Shown: positions 9,834-19,110 of the stretch, in pieces
Numbering within the stretch: position 1 is the first letter of the stretch
Layout of the letters: each line of letters begins with the position of its first letter
Assembly: GCF_007474605.1 (NCBI RefSeq)
Contig: NZ_VHKL01000003.1
Coordinates: 161,156-225,155 of the forward strand
DNA from: Rhodoligotrophos appendicifer
Lineage (GTDB): Bacteria > Pseudomonadota > Alphaproteobacteria > Rhizobiales > Im1
DNA length: 64,000 nucleotides
Direction: 5' to 3'
Translations under genes and position numbers: made by a program
Notes under the pieces: model-generated
What the model saw: the letters and a program-made list of their open reading frames with translations, nothing else
What the model was told of the DNA's origin: nothing
Database searches by the model: none

Positions 9834-10241
9834 CTATCGCTGCTTTTGGGCAAACCAATCGACGATCATTGGCATGGACCGTTCGAACCCCCCGGGCAGG
9901 AACACGTTGAGGAGCCCTGCCTGCGCCCCTGTGCTGTTCTTGAAATCGTGGAGCACCCCGCAGGGAACCCGAAGGAAGCTCCCGGCCGCGGCATCGATCC
10001 ACTGCTCACCCACCAGGAATCGAATGGTCCCCTGCAGCACGTAGAAGAGCTCCTCATTAGCCGCATGTGAATGGGCGCCCGGTCCCTCGCAGCCAGGCTC
10101 CAGCCACCATTCCGAGACTGCATAGCGCTGGCCTGTCTCTGCCTCGTCCGCCTTGAAGATCGCGCGCATGGTACCGAGCTCGTAAACTCGCCCCTGCCCC
10201 GCTCCCAGCAGGAGGACATCGTCGTCAGATCGATCACTCAT
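9834..10241 (-). CDS. cupin-domain protein
   Basis: This 135-aa single-domain protein has the two conserved cupin motifs. The first is GPGAHSHAANEELFYVLQG, with two His and a Glu for a metal. The second is around GSFLRVPCGVLHDFKN, with the final His. It is a small beta-barrel that may bind a metal ion. Such proteins range from enzymes to sensors, and nothing here identifies a substrate. It is a lone gene convergent with the DUF1003 gene, with tRNA-Asp upstream. Confidence 0.85.
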   Translation of the reverse strand: MSDRSDDDVLLLGAGQGRVYELGTMRAIFKADEAETGQRYAVSEWWLEPGCEGPGAHSHAANEELFYVLQGTIRFLVGEQWIDAAAGSFLRVPCGVLHDFKNSTGAQAGLLNVFLPGGFERSMPMIVDWFAQKQR

Positions 10242-10344
10242 GCTGTGCCCTCCTCGGCAGCGGCGTCAGGACAATTTTAGGCCGCTGCGCTGAGGGATCA
10301 ACCGCCTTCGGGGCGGGAGGGAGGGAATATTCACAATGGGGGGA

Positions 10345-10421
<77 letters not shown>

Positions 10422-10547
10422 ATCTCGTCGAGACGGGCTCGGGCTGGACCACTACTGCGGCGTCCGAGGTGCCGTCATGTAGGCGATAGCTACGACCCAA
10501 GTCAAGCGAGGAACGACACTTAATTCTGGGGGGCCGCACGGTGGCTA

Positions 10548-10623
10548 TGGTGGGCGGTGAGAGACTCGAACTCCCGACATCCTCGGTGTAAACGAGGCGC
10601 TCTACCAACTGAGCTAACCGCCC
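10548..10623 (-). tRNA. tRNA-Val (TAC)
   Basis: The reverse strand folds as a 76-base tRNA. The acceptor stem is GGGCGGT with ACCGCCC, the anticodon loop is TTTACAC with anticodon TAC, the T-loop is GTTCGAGTC, and the encoded CCA follows A73. It lies 126 bases upstream of tRNA-Asp on the same strand, and the tandem hairpin repeat sits immediately on its 5' side. Confidence 0.97.
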
Positions 10624-10626
10624 CCA

Positions 10627-10740
10627 GCGGAACCGGAAGGTTCCGCCAGCCAGACGCGGAACCGGAAGATTCCGCCAAGCCAGAAGCGGAACCGGAAGAT
10701 TCCGCAAAACCGAAGACGGAACCTGCCACGTTCCGCCAAG
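10627..10740. repeat. four tandem 30-bp palindromic units
   Basis: Four near-identical units begin at 10627, 10656, 10686 and 10716 (spacing 29, 30 and 30 bases). Each has the core GCGGAACC-GGAA-GATTCCGC, an 8-bp stem with a 4-base loop, followed by a spacer like CAAGCCAGAA. The fourth copy is degenerate in its loop but keeps both arms. It starts 4 bases from the 5' end of tRNA-Val and ends in the gap before hupB. In either direction it would form a row of short hairpins. No spacer diversity, so it is not CRISPR. Confidence 0.85.
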
Positions 10741-10964
10741 TCAAGAAGCAGATCCGGCCTCAGGCTCCGCCAAACCGGTTCGGCACCCTCCGGACCGCCT
10801 GGTGTTCGGGATCCTCAGAGGAGGCACCCCGAAGCTTTCGGCATTCTCTAGCCACCGATCGCAACAATCGCAAGTCTCGGCGTTGAGGGACGCGGCCACG
10901 ACCGGTTGGAACGCCCCACGTCGCGAACCGGACGCAGGGCGGAGGCGTCTAAGAAGCGCGTCGC
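10741..10964. other. non-coding gap between hairpin repeats and hupB
   Basis: Apart from the repeats, the 340-base gap between tRNA-Val and hupB shows no gene on either strand that I can support. The frames that cross it have no ribosome-binding site and no recognisable domain. The promoter for the tRNA pair should lie here or within the repeats. Confidence 0.5.
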
Positions 10965-11237
10965 TCAGTTCACAGCGTCTTTGAAAGCCTTGCCGGCCTT
11001 GAACTTTGGCGCTTTGGAGGCCGGGATCTTGATGGTCTCGCCGGTGCGCGGGTTGCGGCCTTCCGTAGCTGAGCGCGAAGCGACCGCGAAGGTGCCGAAG
11101 CCCACCAGCCGCACCTCGTCGCCCTTGCCGAGCGAGGCGATGATGGCGTTCAGGGTCGCCTCGACGGCGGCGCTGGCATCGTTCTTCGACAGATTGGTAT
11201 CCTTGGCCACCTGGGCGATCAGTTCGTTCTTGTTCAC
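10965..11237 (-). CDS. hupB: DNA-binding protein HU
   Basis: HU (90 aa) is a dimeric nucleoid protein that bends DNA. The GTG start gives VNKNELIAQVAKD and is preceded by AGAGGA 9 bases upstream; the longer upstream frame is not the normal HU length. The beta-arm signature GRNPRTGETIKIPA with the intercalating proline is present near residues 54-68, and the C-terminus KFKAGKAFKDAVN is standard. It sits downstream of lon, as in many proteobacteria. Confidence 0.96.
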   Translation of the reverse strand: MNKNELIAQVAKDTNLSKNDASAAVEATLNAIIASLGKGDEVRLVGFGTFAVASRSATEGRNPRTGETIKIPASKAPKFKAGKAFKDAVN

Positions 11238-11394
11238 TGATAGAGTCCTCTCTTGCTGTAAATCCTGCAACCGGGCGACGTCTTTCCATCCCGCGGCGGC
11301 TGAACGTCAAGCGAAAATCCGCAGAAACGCAAGGGTTTTCACGTTCTGGGCGCCTTCTATCATAAATTTCAGAGGCTTACACCGTGGAAACGGC

Positions 11395-11425
11395 GCGGGG
11401 CCGATGTTGTCCACACCGGCCCCGC
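11395..11425 (-). terminator. possible hairpin terminator after lon
   Basis: A perfect 9-bp stem (GCGGGGCCG with CGGCCCCGC) and a 13-base loop lie about 70 bases beyond the lon stop. The flank on the lon strand is only moderately T-rich (GTTTCC). It may equally be a shared regulatory hairpin between lon and hupB, so the terminator call is weak. Confidence 0.35.
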
Positions 11426-11493
11426 AGTTTTCCGCCAAAGTTCGAATCAACCAGGCGTTGATTCGCGCGTCCGTCAGTCCATCCGTCGCGGCC

Positions 11494-13935
11494 TCAATGC
11501 GCCCGCACATTATGGGTCTTGGCGGCCAGCGCGGAGGCGCGAGCGGCCTCTTCCAGGGCTTCGGCCTCTTCATCCCATTCGATGGGTTCCGGCATCCTGA
11601 CCAGGATATGCTTCAGCACGTCGTCGATCCGTGCCACCGGCACGATGTCGAGGCCGTTCTTCACATTCTCCGGGATGTCCGCCAGATCCTTGGCATTGTC
11701 CTCGGGGATGAGCACCTTTTTGAGACCCCCACGCAGGGCGGCGAGCAGCTTTTCCTTCAGTCCTCCGATTGGCAGCACACGGCCCCGCAACGTGATCTCG
11801 CCGGTCATGGCGACTTCGCGTCGGATCGGAATGCCGGTCATCACCGAGACAATGGCCGTCACCATGGCTACGCCTGCGGAGGGACCATCCTTCGGCGTCG
11901 CACCCTCCGGCACGTGCACGTGGATGTCCCGTTTTTCGAACACCGGCGGCTTGATGCCGAAATCGATGGCCCGCGAGCGCACATAGGAATTTGCCGCGGA
12001 GATGGATTCCTTCATCACGTCCCGCAGATTGCCGGTGACCGTCATCTTGCCCTTGCCAGGCATCATGACCGCTTCGATGGTCAGCAATTCGCCGCCCACT
12101 TCCGTCCAGGCAAGCCCGGTGACGACGCCCACCTGATCTTCGAGCTCCGCCTCGCCATAACGGTATTTCGGCACACCGAGATAATCCTCGAGATTCTTGG
12201 CGACGACCTTCACCTTCTTCTTTTTGGAGGTGATCAGCTCCTTCACCGACTTGCGGGCGATGGTCGACATCTCCCTCTCGAGATTGCGCACCCCGGCTTC
12301 CCTGGTATAGCGCCGGATCGTCTCGGTCAGGGCGTCTCCGCCGATCTCCAACTCCTTCGGATCGAGGCCGTGGCTCTTGTAGATTTTCGGGATCAGGTGG
12401 CGCCGTGCGATCTCGACCTTCTCATCCTCCGTATAGCCGGCGATGCGGATGATTTCCATCCGGTCCATCAGCGGCGCGGGGATGTTCAGCGTGTTGGCGG
12501 TGGTCACGAACATCACGTCCGAGAGATCGTATTCGACCTCCAGATAATGATCCATGAACGCACCGTTCTGCGCCGGGTCGAGCACTTCCAGCAAGGCAGC
12601 CGAAGGGTCGCCGCGGAAATCCATGCCCATCTTGTCCACCTCGTCGAGAAGGAACAGCGGGTTGGACTTCTTGGCCTTTCGCATCGACTGGATGATCTTG
12701 CCGGGCATGGAGCCGATATAGGTCCGCCGATGCCCGCGGATCTCCGCTTCGTCGCGCACGCCGCCCAGTGACAGGCGCACGAATTCGCGTCCCGTGGCCC
12801 GGGCGATCGACTGGCCAAGCGAGGTCTTGCCTACGCCGGGAGGTCCAACGAGGCACAGGATCGGACCCTTCAGCTTGTTGGTCCGCTGCTGAACGGCGAG
12901 ATACTCGACGATCCGGTCCTTGACCTTGTCGAGACCGAAATGGTCCTCGTCCAGGATGCGCTGAGCAAAGCTCAGATCCTTCTTGATCCGGCTCCTGTTC
13001 TGCCAGGGAATACCGAGCAGCCAGTCGAGATAATTGCGAACGACCGTGGCCTCGGCGGACATTGGGCTCATCTGGCGCAGCTTCTTGACCTCGGCCTCCG
13101 CCTTTTCGCGGGCTTCCTTGGTCAGCTTTGCCTTTTTGATCCGGTCTTCGAGCTCGCTCATTTCGTCGCGCTCGTCTCCGTCGCCAAGTTCCTTCTGAAT
13201 GGCCTTCATCTGCTCGTTCAGATAATACTCGCGCTGCGTCTTCTCCATCTGCCTTTTCACGCGGCTGCGGATACGCTTCTCCACCTGCAGGACGGAGATC
13301 TCGCCCTCCATCATGCCGAAGACGCGCTCCAACCGCTGGCTCACAGAGGCGATTTCAAGCAATTGCTGCTTGTCCGGAATCTTGATGGCGAGATGGGCGG
13401 CCACCGTGTCGGCGAGCTTGGAGTAATCCTCCAACTGGCTGACCGTCGAAATGACCTCCGGCGGCACCTTCTTGTTCAGCTTCACATAGGTTTCGAACTG
13501 GGTGACGACGGAGCGGGCAAGGGCCTCGGTCTCGCGTGCATCGCCCGCTTCTTCCGGCAGCGTCTCGGCCACGGCCTCGTGAAAATCATCGCGCCCCGTA
13601 TAGCTCACGATGCGTGCGCGCTCGGCGCCCTCCACCAGCACCTTGACGGTGCCGTCGGGCAGCTTCAGGAGCTGCAGCACGGAGGCGACCGTGCCGACGG
13701 GATAGATGTTCTCTGGCGCTGGATCGTCGTCTGTCGCGTTCTTCTGGGCCACCAGAAGGATGCGCTTGTCTTCGCGCATCACCTCTTCAAGCGCCCGGAT
13801 CGACTTCTCGCGGCCGACGAAAAGCGGCACGATCATATGCGGGAACACGACGATGTCGCGCAGCGGCAACACCGCGAATTTTTCAGGTTTGCCGCCGAGC
13901 GGGGCCTGGGAGACTGTGGTGTCGTTGTCACTCAT
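11494..13935 (-). CDS. lon: ATP-dependent protease Lon
   Basis: Lon (813 aa from the chosen ATG, MSDNDTTV) is a cytoplasmic hexameric AAA+ serine protease that degrades misfolded and regulatory proteins. The order is an N-terminal LON substrate-binding domain, then Walker A GPPGVGKT (about 364-371), Walker B LFLLDEVD, and the protease domain with Ser686 in KDGPSAG and Lys727 in GGLKEK. AAGGG lies 10 bases upstream of this ATG; an alternative ATG six codons earlier has a poorer site. It lies in the conserved clpX-lon-hupB order. Confidence 0.97.
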   Translation of the reverse strand: MSDNDTTVSQAPLGGKPEKFAVLPLRDIVVFPHMIVPLFVGREKSIRALEEVMREDKRILLVAQKNATDDDPAPENIYPVGTVASVLQLLKLPDGTVKVLVEGAERARIVSYTGRDDFHEAVAETLPEEAGDARETEALARSVVTQFETYVKLNKKVPPEVISTVSQLEDYSKLADTVAAHLAIKIPDKQQLLEIASVSQRLERVFGMMEGEISVLQVEKRIRSRVKRQMEKTQREYYLNEQMKAIQKELGDGDERDEMSELEDRIKKAKLTKEAREKAEAEVKKLRQMSPMSAEATVVRNYLDWLLGIPWQNRSRIKKDLSFAQRILDEDHFGLDKVKDRIVEYLAVQQRTNKLKGPILCLVGPPGVGKTSLGQSIARATGREFVRLSLGGVRDEAEIRGHRRTYIGSMPGKIIQSMRKAKKSNPLFLLDEVDKMGMDFRGDPSAALLEVLDPAQNGAFMDHYLEVEYDLSDVMFVTTANTLNIPAPLMDRMEIIRIAGYTEDEKVEIARRHLIPKIYKSHGLDPKELEIGGDALTETIRRYTREAGVRNLEREMSTIARKSVKELITSKKKKVKVVAKNLEDYLGVPKYRYGEAELEDQVGVVTGLAWTEVGGELLTIEAVMMPGKGKMTVTGNLRDVMKESISAANSYVRSRAIDFGIKPPVFEKRDIHVHVPEGATPKDGPSAGVAMVTAIVSVMTGIPIRREVAMTGEITLRGRVLPIGGLKEKLLAALRGGLKKVLIPEDNAKDLADIPENVKNGLDIVPVARIDDVLKHILVRMPEPIEWDEEAEALEEAARASALAAKTHNVRAH

Positions 13936-14354
13936 GGGACGGATGCCCTTCATTGCTCTGCGAGCGCTGTATTGGACCGACGGACCCTGCTGGCATCCGC
14001 TGGTGACATTCGCGATGGCGGGGACATTTGGCCTTGAGTTCCCTGCCCGCTGTGCTCCGGTCTGAGGATGACCCGGAACCTAGCGTCATGATAGGCCTGA
14101 TTCGCGAGGTAAGCAGCTCTTTGTGGTCGAAGTTGTAAGTGGCCACGGGAGTTATCCCCGTCAAGATCTTGACATGCGCATCCTGTGATCGATCCGTCGC
14201 AAGATGCCGCAGGTGGGAGAGTGCGACTGGCTCCGTCGTGGTTGCGACCGCAGTGCCCACCGGGTGATCCCGGCCGCTGCATCGGAGGCACCAAGTTGCA
14301 TCTCGAAGCCATCCTGAGGAGCAGCCGTCAGGCTGCGTCTCGAAGGACGAAACA
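13936..14354. other. clpX-lon intergenic region
   Basis: This gap of over 400 bases has no supported gene. On the lon strand a CTTGAC (14165 to 14160) with a ACTTAC-like box about 18 bases later could be the lon promoter; the match to either the vegetative or heat-shock consensus is only partial. The sequence also contains the small palindromes AAGATCTT and CGGGGATAACTCCCG around it. A palindromic element lies at 14311-14347. Confidence 0.35.
14311..14347. repeat. intergenic palindromic element
   Basis: The core GCAGCC-GTCA-GGCTGC is a perfect 6-bp stem, flanked by ATCCTGAGGA on the left and GTCTCGAAGGA on the right, which pair imperfectly. The flanks CCTGAGGA and TCGAAGGA resemble the intergenic palindromic repeats common in Bradyrhizobium-type genomes. 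I saw no second clear copy in this window, so its status as a dispersed repeat is inference. Confidence 0.45.
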
Positions 14355-14385
14355 TGAAAAAGGCCGGCGGATGAGGCCGGCCTTC
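14355..14385 (-). terminator. rho-independent terminator of clpX
   Basis: On the clpX strand a 9-bp stem AAGGCCGGC / GCCGGCCTT with a 7-base loop is followed by TTTTTC, starting about 25 bases after the clpX stop. Stem, spacing and T-run fit an intrinsic terminator. Confidence 0.75.
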
Positions 14386-14408
14386 TTTGTCTTGTTGTGA
14401 CCAGCGGC

Positions 14409-15674
14409 CTAGGCTGAACTGTTCATCTCTTCGGCCCGATCGGAATAGATCAGCAGCGGCTTGGCGTCGCCCTCGAGCACTTCCTTCGAGATCACCACCT
14501 CCTCGACGCCGTCGAGGCCGGGAAGTTCGAACATCGTCTCGAGCAGGATCGCCTCCAGGATCGAACGCAGGCCGCGTGCGCCGGTCTTGCGTTCGATGGC
14601 CTTGCGAGCCACCCCCTTCAAGGCCTCTTCCGCGAAGGTGAGGCGCACATCCTCCATCTCGAACAGGCGCTGATACTGTTTCACCAGCGCGTTCTTCGGA
14701 TCCGACAGGATCTTCATCAGCGCCGCTTCGTCGAGGTCTTCCAGCGTGGCGATGACAGGCAGGCGGCCGATGAACTCCGGGATCAGCCCGAATTTCAGCA
14801 GGTCCTCAGGCTCCACCTCGCGCAGGATCTCCCCCATGCGGCGGTCGTCATTGGCCTTAACATCGGCGCCGAAGCCGATGGAGGTGCCCCGGCCGCGTGA
14901 CGAGATGATCCGCTCAAGCCCGGCAAAGGCGCCGCCGCAGATGAACAGGATGTTCGTCGTGTCCACCTGCAGAAACTCCTGCTGCGGATGCTTGCGCCCG
15001 CCCTGGGGCGGTACGGAAGCGACGGTGCCTTCCATGATCTTGAGCAGGGCCTGCTGCACGCCCTCACCCGAAACGTCCCTGGTGATTGAGGGATTGTCGG
15101 ATTTGCGGCTGATCTTGTCGACCTCGTCGATATAGACGATGCCGCGCTGGGCGCGTTCCACATTGTAGTCTGCAGCCTGCAGGAGCTTGAGGATGATGTT
15201 TTCCACATCCTCCCCCACATAGCCCGCTTCGGTCAGCGTGGTGGCATCCGCCATGGTGAATGGCACGTCCAGGATGCGGGCCAGCGTCTGTGCCAGCAGC
15301 GTCTTGCCGCAGCCGGTCGGTCCCACAAGCAGGATGTTGGACTTCGCCAGCTCCACGTCATTGCTTTTCGACGCATGATTGAGCCGCTTGTAATGGTTGT
15401 GCACGGCGACCGAGAGCACCCGCTTGGCGTGGATCTGGCCGATCACGTAATCGTCCAGCACCTTGCAGATCTCTTGCGGCGTTGGCACCCCGTCGCGCGA
15501 CTTCACGAGCGAACTCTTGTTCTCCTCGCGGATAATATCCATGCAGAGTTCGACGCATTCATCGCAGATGAATACGGTCGGCCCGGCGATCAGCTTGCGC
15601 ACCTCGTGCTGGCTCTTTCCGCAGAATGAGCAGTAGAGAGTGTTTTTAGAGTCGCTCCGGTTTCGATCGCTCAT
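14409..15674 (-). CDS. clpX: ATP-dependent Clp protease ATP-binding subunit ClpX
   Basis: ClpX (421 aa from MSDRNRSD) unfolds substrates and feeds them to ClpP. The N-terminal zinc-binding domain has Cys15, Cys18, Cys37 and Cys40. Walker A is GPTGCGKT (118-125) and Walker B ends VYIDEVDK. The ATG has AGGGA 6 bases upstream, and the usual ClpX length supports it; the open frame extends 24 codons upstream without a better site. It lies 292 bases after clpP with a strong terminator after it. Confidence 0.97.
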   Translation of the reverse strand: MSDRNRSDSKNTLYCSFCGKSQHEVRKLIAGPTVFICDECVELCMDIIREENKSSLVKSRDGVPTPQEICKVLDDYVIGQIHAKRVLSVAVHNHYKRLNHASKSNDVELAKSNILLVGPTGCGKTLLAQTLARILDVPFTMADATTLTEAGYVGEDVENIILKLLQAADYNVERAQRGIVYIDEVDKISRKSDNPSITRDVSGEGVQQALLKIMEGTVASVPPQGGRKHPQQEFLQVDTTNILFICGGAFAGLERIISSRGRGTSIGFGADVKANDDRRMGEILREVEPEDLLKFGLIPEFIGRLPVIATLEDLDEAALMKILSDPKNALVKQYQRLFEMEDVRLTFAEEALKGVARKAIERKTGARGLRSILEAILLETMFELPGLDGVEEVVISKEVLEGDAKPLLIYSDRAEEMNSSA

Positions 15675-15966
15675 TAGATGTCCCTGACCAAGCCCTCTGG
15701 CCCCCGTTGGGCGACATGTTCCCCAGTTGGAAGATGTCGAAGTCACTATGTTCCGCCGCGAACGGCATCAAGATCCGTATCCGAAAAGCAGGGCTTGAGC
15801 CCTGTCTTCGGCTGGTTTCCTCAGTATCTCAGCATGGTATGGGCGGGCGGATCAACAATAGATTAACCTGCCTGCCTGCACCCTCGGCTTTTCTCTATCC
15901 CGTGGCATTTACGCCATTGGGTCGAAAATACCACTCTACAGCCTCGATAAACCGTAAAGCCAAAGC

Positions 15967-16596
15967 TTACTTGTCGGTTGCGACATCGAGCCGCTTGTCG
16001 ATCACTTTATCGATAAGCCCGAACTCTTTAGCGGATTCTGCTGTCATGAAATAATCGCGGTCGAGCGCCTTCTCGATCGCCTCTACCGGCTGCCCGGTAT
16101 GGCGAGAATAGATCCTGTTCAGACGAGCACGGACTTCGAGAATTTCTTTGGCATGTAATTCGATGTCCGAGGCCTGACCCTGGAAACCGCCCGAGGGCTG
16201 ATGCACCATGATTCGCGCGTGTCGCAACGCAAAGCGCATGTCCTTCTCCCCGGCGCATAGCAGCAGCGAGCCCATGGACGCCGCTTGGCCGATGCAGGTC
16301 GTTGAGACTGCCGGTCGGATGAACTGCATGGTGTCGTAGATCGCCAGCCCCGATGTCACCACTCCGCCGGGCGAATTGATGTACATCGAGATTTCCTTTT
16401 TCGGATTCTCCGACTCCAGGAAGAGGAGCTGTGCCGTGACCAGCGTCGACATATGATCTTCGACGCCGCCGGTGACGAAGATGATCCGCTCCTTCAACAG
16501 GCGCGAATAAATGTCATAGGCGCGTTCGCCGCGGTTGGTCTGCTCGACCACCATCGGCACGAGCGTGTTCATGTAGATATCGTGCGGATCGCGCAT
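15967..16596 (-). CDS. clpP: ATP-dependent Clp protease proteolytic subunit ClpP
   Basis: ClpP (209 aa from MRDPHDIY) forms the tetradecameric serine protease chamber used by ClpX. The catalytic triad is visible as Ser107 (GQAASMG), His132 (MVHQPSGG) and Asp181 (DRDYFM). The start could be the ATG at MNTLVPMV eight codons later; neither has a strong ribosome-binding site, but the protein is cleaved at its N-terminus anyway in this family. It lies 278 bases from tig. Confidence 0.97.
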   Translation of the reverse strand: MRDPHDIYMNTLVPMVVEQTNRGERAYDIYSRLLKERIIFVTGGVEDHMSTLVTAQLLFLESENPKKEISMYINSPGGVVTSGLAIYDTMQFIRPAVSTTCIGQAASMGSLLLCAGEKDMRFALRHARIMVHQPSGGFQGQASDIELHAKEILEVRARLNRIYSRHTGQPVEAIEKALDRDYFMTAESAKEFGLIDKVIDKRLDVATDK

Positions 16597-16874
16597 AGGG
16601 CTTAAGGCCTCGCAGGAAAGGGGACCCGGAGCGAGAAGCCGATCTCGACCGGGGTCAGGCCGCCGGAGAGCGGCCTCGACTAATATGGTGGTCCGAACGC
16701 CGCCCGCAAGTTCCGAGCACCGACGAGTGAGGCTTCGCTCCACTCCCTGCTGATAAGTGCTTCGCGGCTGGGGCGCAAGGGCCACGACCGCTTAGGGACG
16801 AGTGGGTCATTCCGGCGGCGCGGCGGCGCATCCGCGATACCGCGCCGGATCGTTGAAAAGGGTCAGCCCCGCGC

Positions 16875-18497
16875 CTATTCAGCGTCCTTGGACTTGGCCT
16901 TCTTGGCGGCGGGCTTCTTTGCTGGCTTGTCGTCGCTGGCGGCCTCGGCAGCCTTCTTCTTCGGCGCAGCCTTCTTCTTGGCCTTGGGTTCGCCCTCGTG
17001 ATCATGATCGTGGTCGTGGTCGTGGTCGTGCCCATGGTCGTGATCATGCCCATGGTCGTGATCGTGCCCATGGTCGTGATCGTGCCCATGATCGTGGTCG
17101 TGATCATGATGATGATGGGTGTGATCATGACCGTGATGGTCGTGATCGTGCTCGGCATCCGGATCCGTAAACAGCTCTTCACGGCTGACGGGCTTTTCCG
17201 TGACCTTGGTCTGCTCGACGATGTGATCGACCACCTTCTGCTCGAAGATTGGCCCGCGCAGCTCCAGCATCGCATTGGGATTGTTGCGATAGAACTCGAA
17301 CACCTGCCGCTCCTGGCCGGGGAACTGCCGGGCTCGGTTGATCATCGCCGCCTGCAGCTCCTGATCGGCGATCTGGACATTCGCCTGTTCCCCGATCCGC
17401 CCCAGCAGGAGGCCCAACCGAACGCGCCGTTCGGCGATCTTGCGATATTCGGTCCGCGCTTCTTCCTCGGTGGAATTCTCGTCTTCGAAGCTCTTGCCCT
17501 CGCGCTCCATTTCCGAAGACAGCGCGCGCCAGATCTGGTTGAACTCGTTCTCGACCAGCTTTTCCGGCAATGTGAAGCTGTACCGCTCGTCGAGCCGGTC
17601 CAGCAGCTGCCGTTTCAGCTTGGTCTTCGACATCTGTTCGAATTCGCCGCCGATCTGCTCGCGGATCTTCTCCTTGAGGGCATCCGCGCTGTCGAGGCCA
17701 AGCTTCTTGGCGAACTCGTCGTCGATCACGAGTTCCTTGGGCGCGGCCACTTCCTTTACCGTGACGTCGAACGTCGCAGGCTTGCCGGCCAGCGTCGCCA
17801 CGCTGTAATCCTCGGGGAAATTCACATGGACCTTCGTGATCTCGCCGGCCTTGAGCCCGATCAGCTGATCCTCGAAGCCGGGAATGAACGTATTCGACCC
17901 GAGCTCGAGTTTCGCGTCGGTACCCGTGCCGCCCTCAAAGGCCACCCCGTCGATCTTGCCGACGAAATCGATCGTCACCTGGTCCCCGCTCTTCGCGGTG
18001 GCACCCTCTTCGCGTGGCTCGAATTCGCGGTAGTTGCGCGACAGCGTGCCCAGGGCTTCCTCCACATGGGCATCTTCGATCGCCGCGACTTCCTTCTCGA
18101 GCTCGACCGTCGACAGATCGCCGATCTCGAAGGCCGGGACGATCTCGAAGCTCATGGTGAAGGCAAGGTCGGCCTTGCCTTCCATCACCTCTTCGATCGC
18201 GTCCTTTTCTTCAGGCAGCGCGATCTGCGGCTGGTAGGCGGGCTTCTCCTCGCGCTCGGCGATCGCCTTCTGGCTCGAATCGTCCACGCTCTTCTGGACC
18301 ACTTCCGCCATCAGTGACCGGCCATAGAGGCGCTTCAGATGCGGCACCGGGACCTTGCCGGGCCGAAATCCGCGCACCCGCACCTGGTCCTTGATTTCGT
18401 GCAGCTTGGCCTGGAGCTGCTGTTCCAGCTCGCTTGCGCCAATAATCACCTTAAGCTCGCGCTTCAGGCCCTCGTTAAGGGTCTCGGTCACCTGCAC
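16875..18497 (-). CDS. tig: trigger factor with His/Asp-rich C-terminal tail
   Basis: Trigger factor is the ribosome-bound chaperone and prolyl isomerase. Residues 1 to about 150 are the ribosome-binding domain with GFRPGKVP, the signature that contacts protein L23. An FKBP-type domain follows (about 160-250), then the helical chaperone arms up to about 445. The GTG start (VQVTETLN) is preceded by GAAGGA. From about residue 450 comes an unusual tail: about 50 residues with 28 His, mostly HD and HG alternation, then a 40-residue Lys/Ala-rich end. At 540 aa it is about 100 longer than the E. coli form. The tail should bind Ni, Zn or similar ions; its role is unknown. Confidence 0.95.
   Translation of the reverse strand: MQVTETLNEGLKRELKVIIGASELEQQLQAKLHEIKDQVRVRGFRPGKVPVPHLKRLYGRSLMAEVVQKSVDDSSQKAIAEREEKPAYQPQIALPEEKDAIEEVMEGKADLAFTMSFEIVPAFEIGDLSTVELEKEVAAIEDAHVEEALGTLSRNYREFEPREEGATAKSGDQVTIDFVGKIDGVAFEGGTGTDAKLELGSNTFIPGFEDQLIGLKAGEITKVHVNFPEDYSVATLAGKPATFDVTVKEVAAPKELVIDDEFAKKLGLDSADALKEKIREQIGGEFEQMSKTKLKRQLLDRLDERYSFTLPEKLVENEFNQIWRALSSEMEREGKSFEDENSTEEEARTEYRKIAERRVRLGLLLGRIGEQANVQIADQELQAAMINRARQFPGQERQVFEFYRNNPNAMLELRGPIFEQKVVDHIVEQTKVTEKPVSREELFTDPDAEHDHDHHGHDHTHHHHDHDHDHGHDHDHGHDHDHGHDHDHGHDHDHDHDHDHEGEPKAKKKAAPKKKAAEAASDDKPAKKPAAKKAKSKDAE
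17031..17102. repeat. 18-bp coding microrepeat in tig
   Basis: Four tandem 18-base units (17031, 17049, 17067 and 17085) of the type CCCATGGTCGTGATCGTG encode six-residue repeats of His, Asp and Gly in the trigger factor tail. The in-frame period suggests slippage expansion, and the number of units may vary between strains. Confidence 0.85.
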
Positions 18498-18603
18498 GTC
18501 GCAAATCCTTCTTGTTCCAAATGGGGCGCCCAGCACTCAGGGTCCGGCGCGGCCTGCCGTTTTCGCGCGGTCGCATAACGCCGCATCCGGATCGAGCCTT
18601 GCA

Positions 18604-18689
18604 TGGTGCGGGCGGAGGGACTTGAACCCCCACGGGCTAAGCCCACGAGGACCTAAACCTCGCGTGTCTGCCAATTCCACCACGCCCGC
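18604..18689 (-). tRNA. tRNA-Leu (TAG)
   Basis: An 86-base class II tRNA on the reverse strand has acceptor stem GCGGGCG with CGCCCGC and the D-arm TGGTGGAATTGGCAGACAC. The anticodon loop is TTTAGGT with anticodon TAG. The variable arm is long (TCGTGGGCTTAGCCCGTG), the T-loop is GTTCAAGTC, and the CCA is encoded. It sits upstream of tig. Confidence 0.97.
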
Positions 18690-18816
18690 GGGTCGCGCAA
18701 GGCGTCCGGTCCGGCTGCTGCATAAGTCGGGCGCCTCTATAACACAATGACTTTCACGCGCGCCAGCGCTGAAAATCATCTGCAGCCATTCGAAACTGGG
18801 ACGGCGATCCTCCTCT

Positions 18817-18960
18817 CTATCGGTTCAACAGCCAAGCCAGGCTGGCGATATAGCCGCTGAGGAACAGCGCGATGATCAGAGCATGCAGTGACGGCGCGCC
18901 ATTGTTGTAAATCATCAACGCAAGCCAGCCCCCCATCACCGGAAGGACGAATTTTGCCAT
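18817..18960 (-). CDS. 47-aa hydrophobic protein
   Basis: This short gene encodes MAKFVLPVMGGW and then a mostly hydrophobic protein with two possible membrane spans (about 4-18 and 26-44), ending AWLLNR. A good ribosome-binding site, GGGAG, lies 9 bases before the ATG. I do not recognise a family. The hydrophobic pattern and clean initiation signal support a real small membrane protein. It is the first gene downstream of the divergent metallopeptidase-like pair and lies close to tRNA-Leu. Confidence 0.55.
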   Translation of the reverse strand: MAKFVLPVMGGWLALMIYNNGAPSLHALIIALFLSGYIASLAWLLNR

Positions 18961-19110
18961 CTTTGGAGTTCTCCCTGCCCCCTGTTCCGTTTCGGAACAA
19001 GGCGGCCTCTTCGGCTCTTGATGCGGGATCGGGGAGCAAGCCGCCTGCCAACATGGCCCTTTCGTGGCGACATCAAGTTTTGGTGAGGCCCAACCGCGTC
19101 GCCAATCTCG

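Noticed and set aside
10627-10740. Candidate CRISPR array
   Set aside because: Units are contiguous palindromes without variable spacers and no cas genes are nearby.
10906-12771. 621-codon frame opposite lon and hupB
   Set aside because: Antisense shadow of Lon, whose catalytic motifs are certain.
17031-17102. 18-bp tandem repeat as a regulatory or CRISPR element
   Set aside because: It is in frame inside tig and encodes the His-rich tail.
16998-18317. 439-codon frame opposite tig
   Set aside because: Antisense shadow; the repetitive Val/Met start is just the complement of His/Asp codons.
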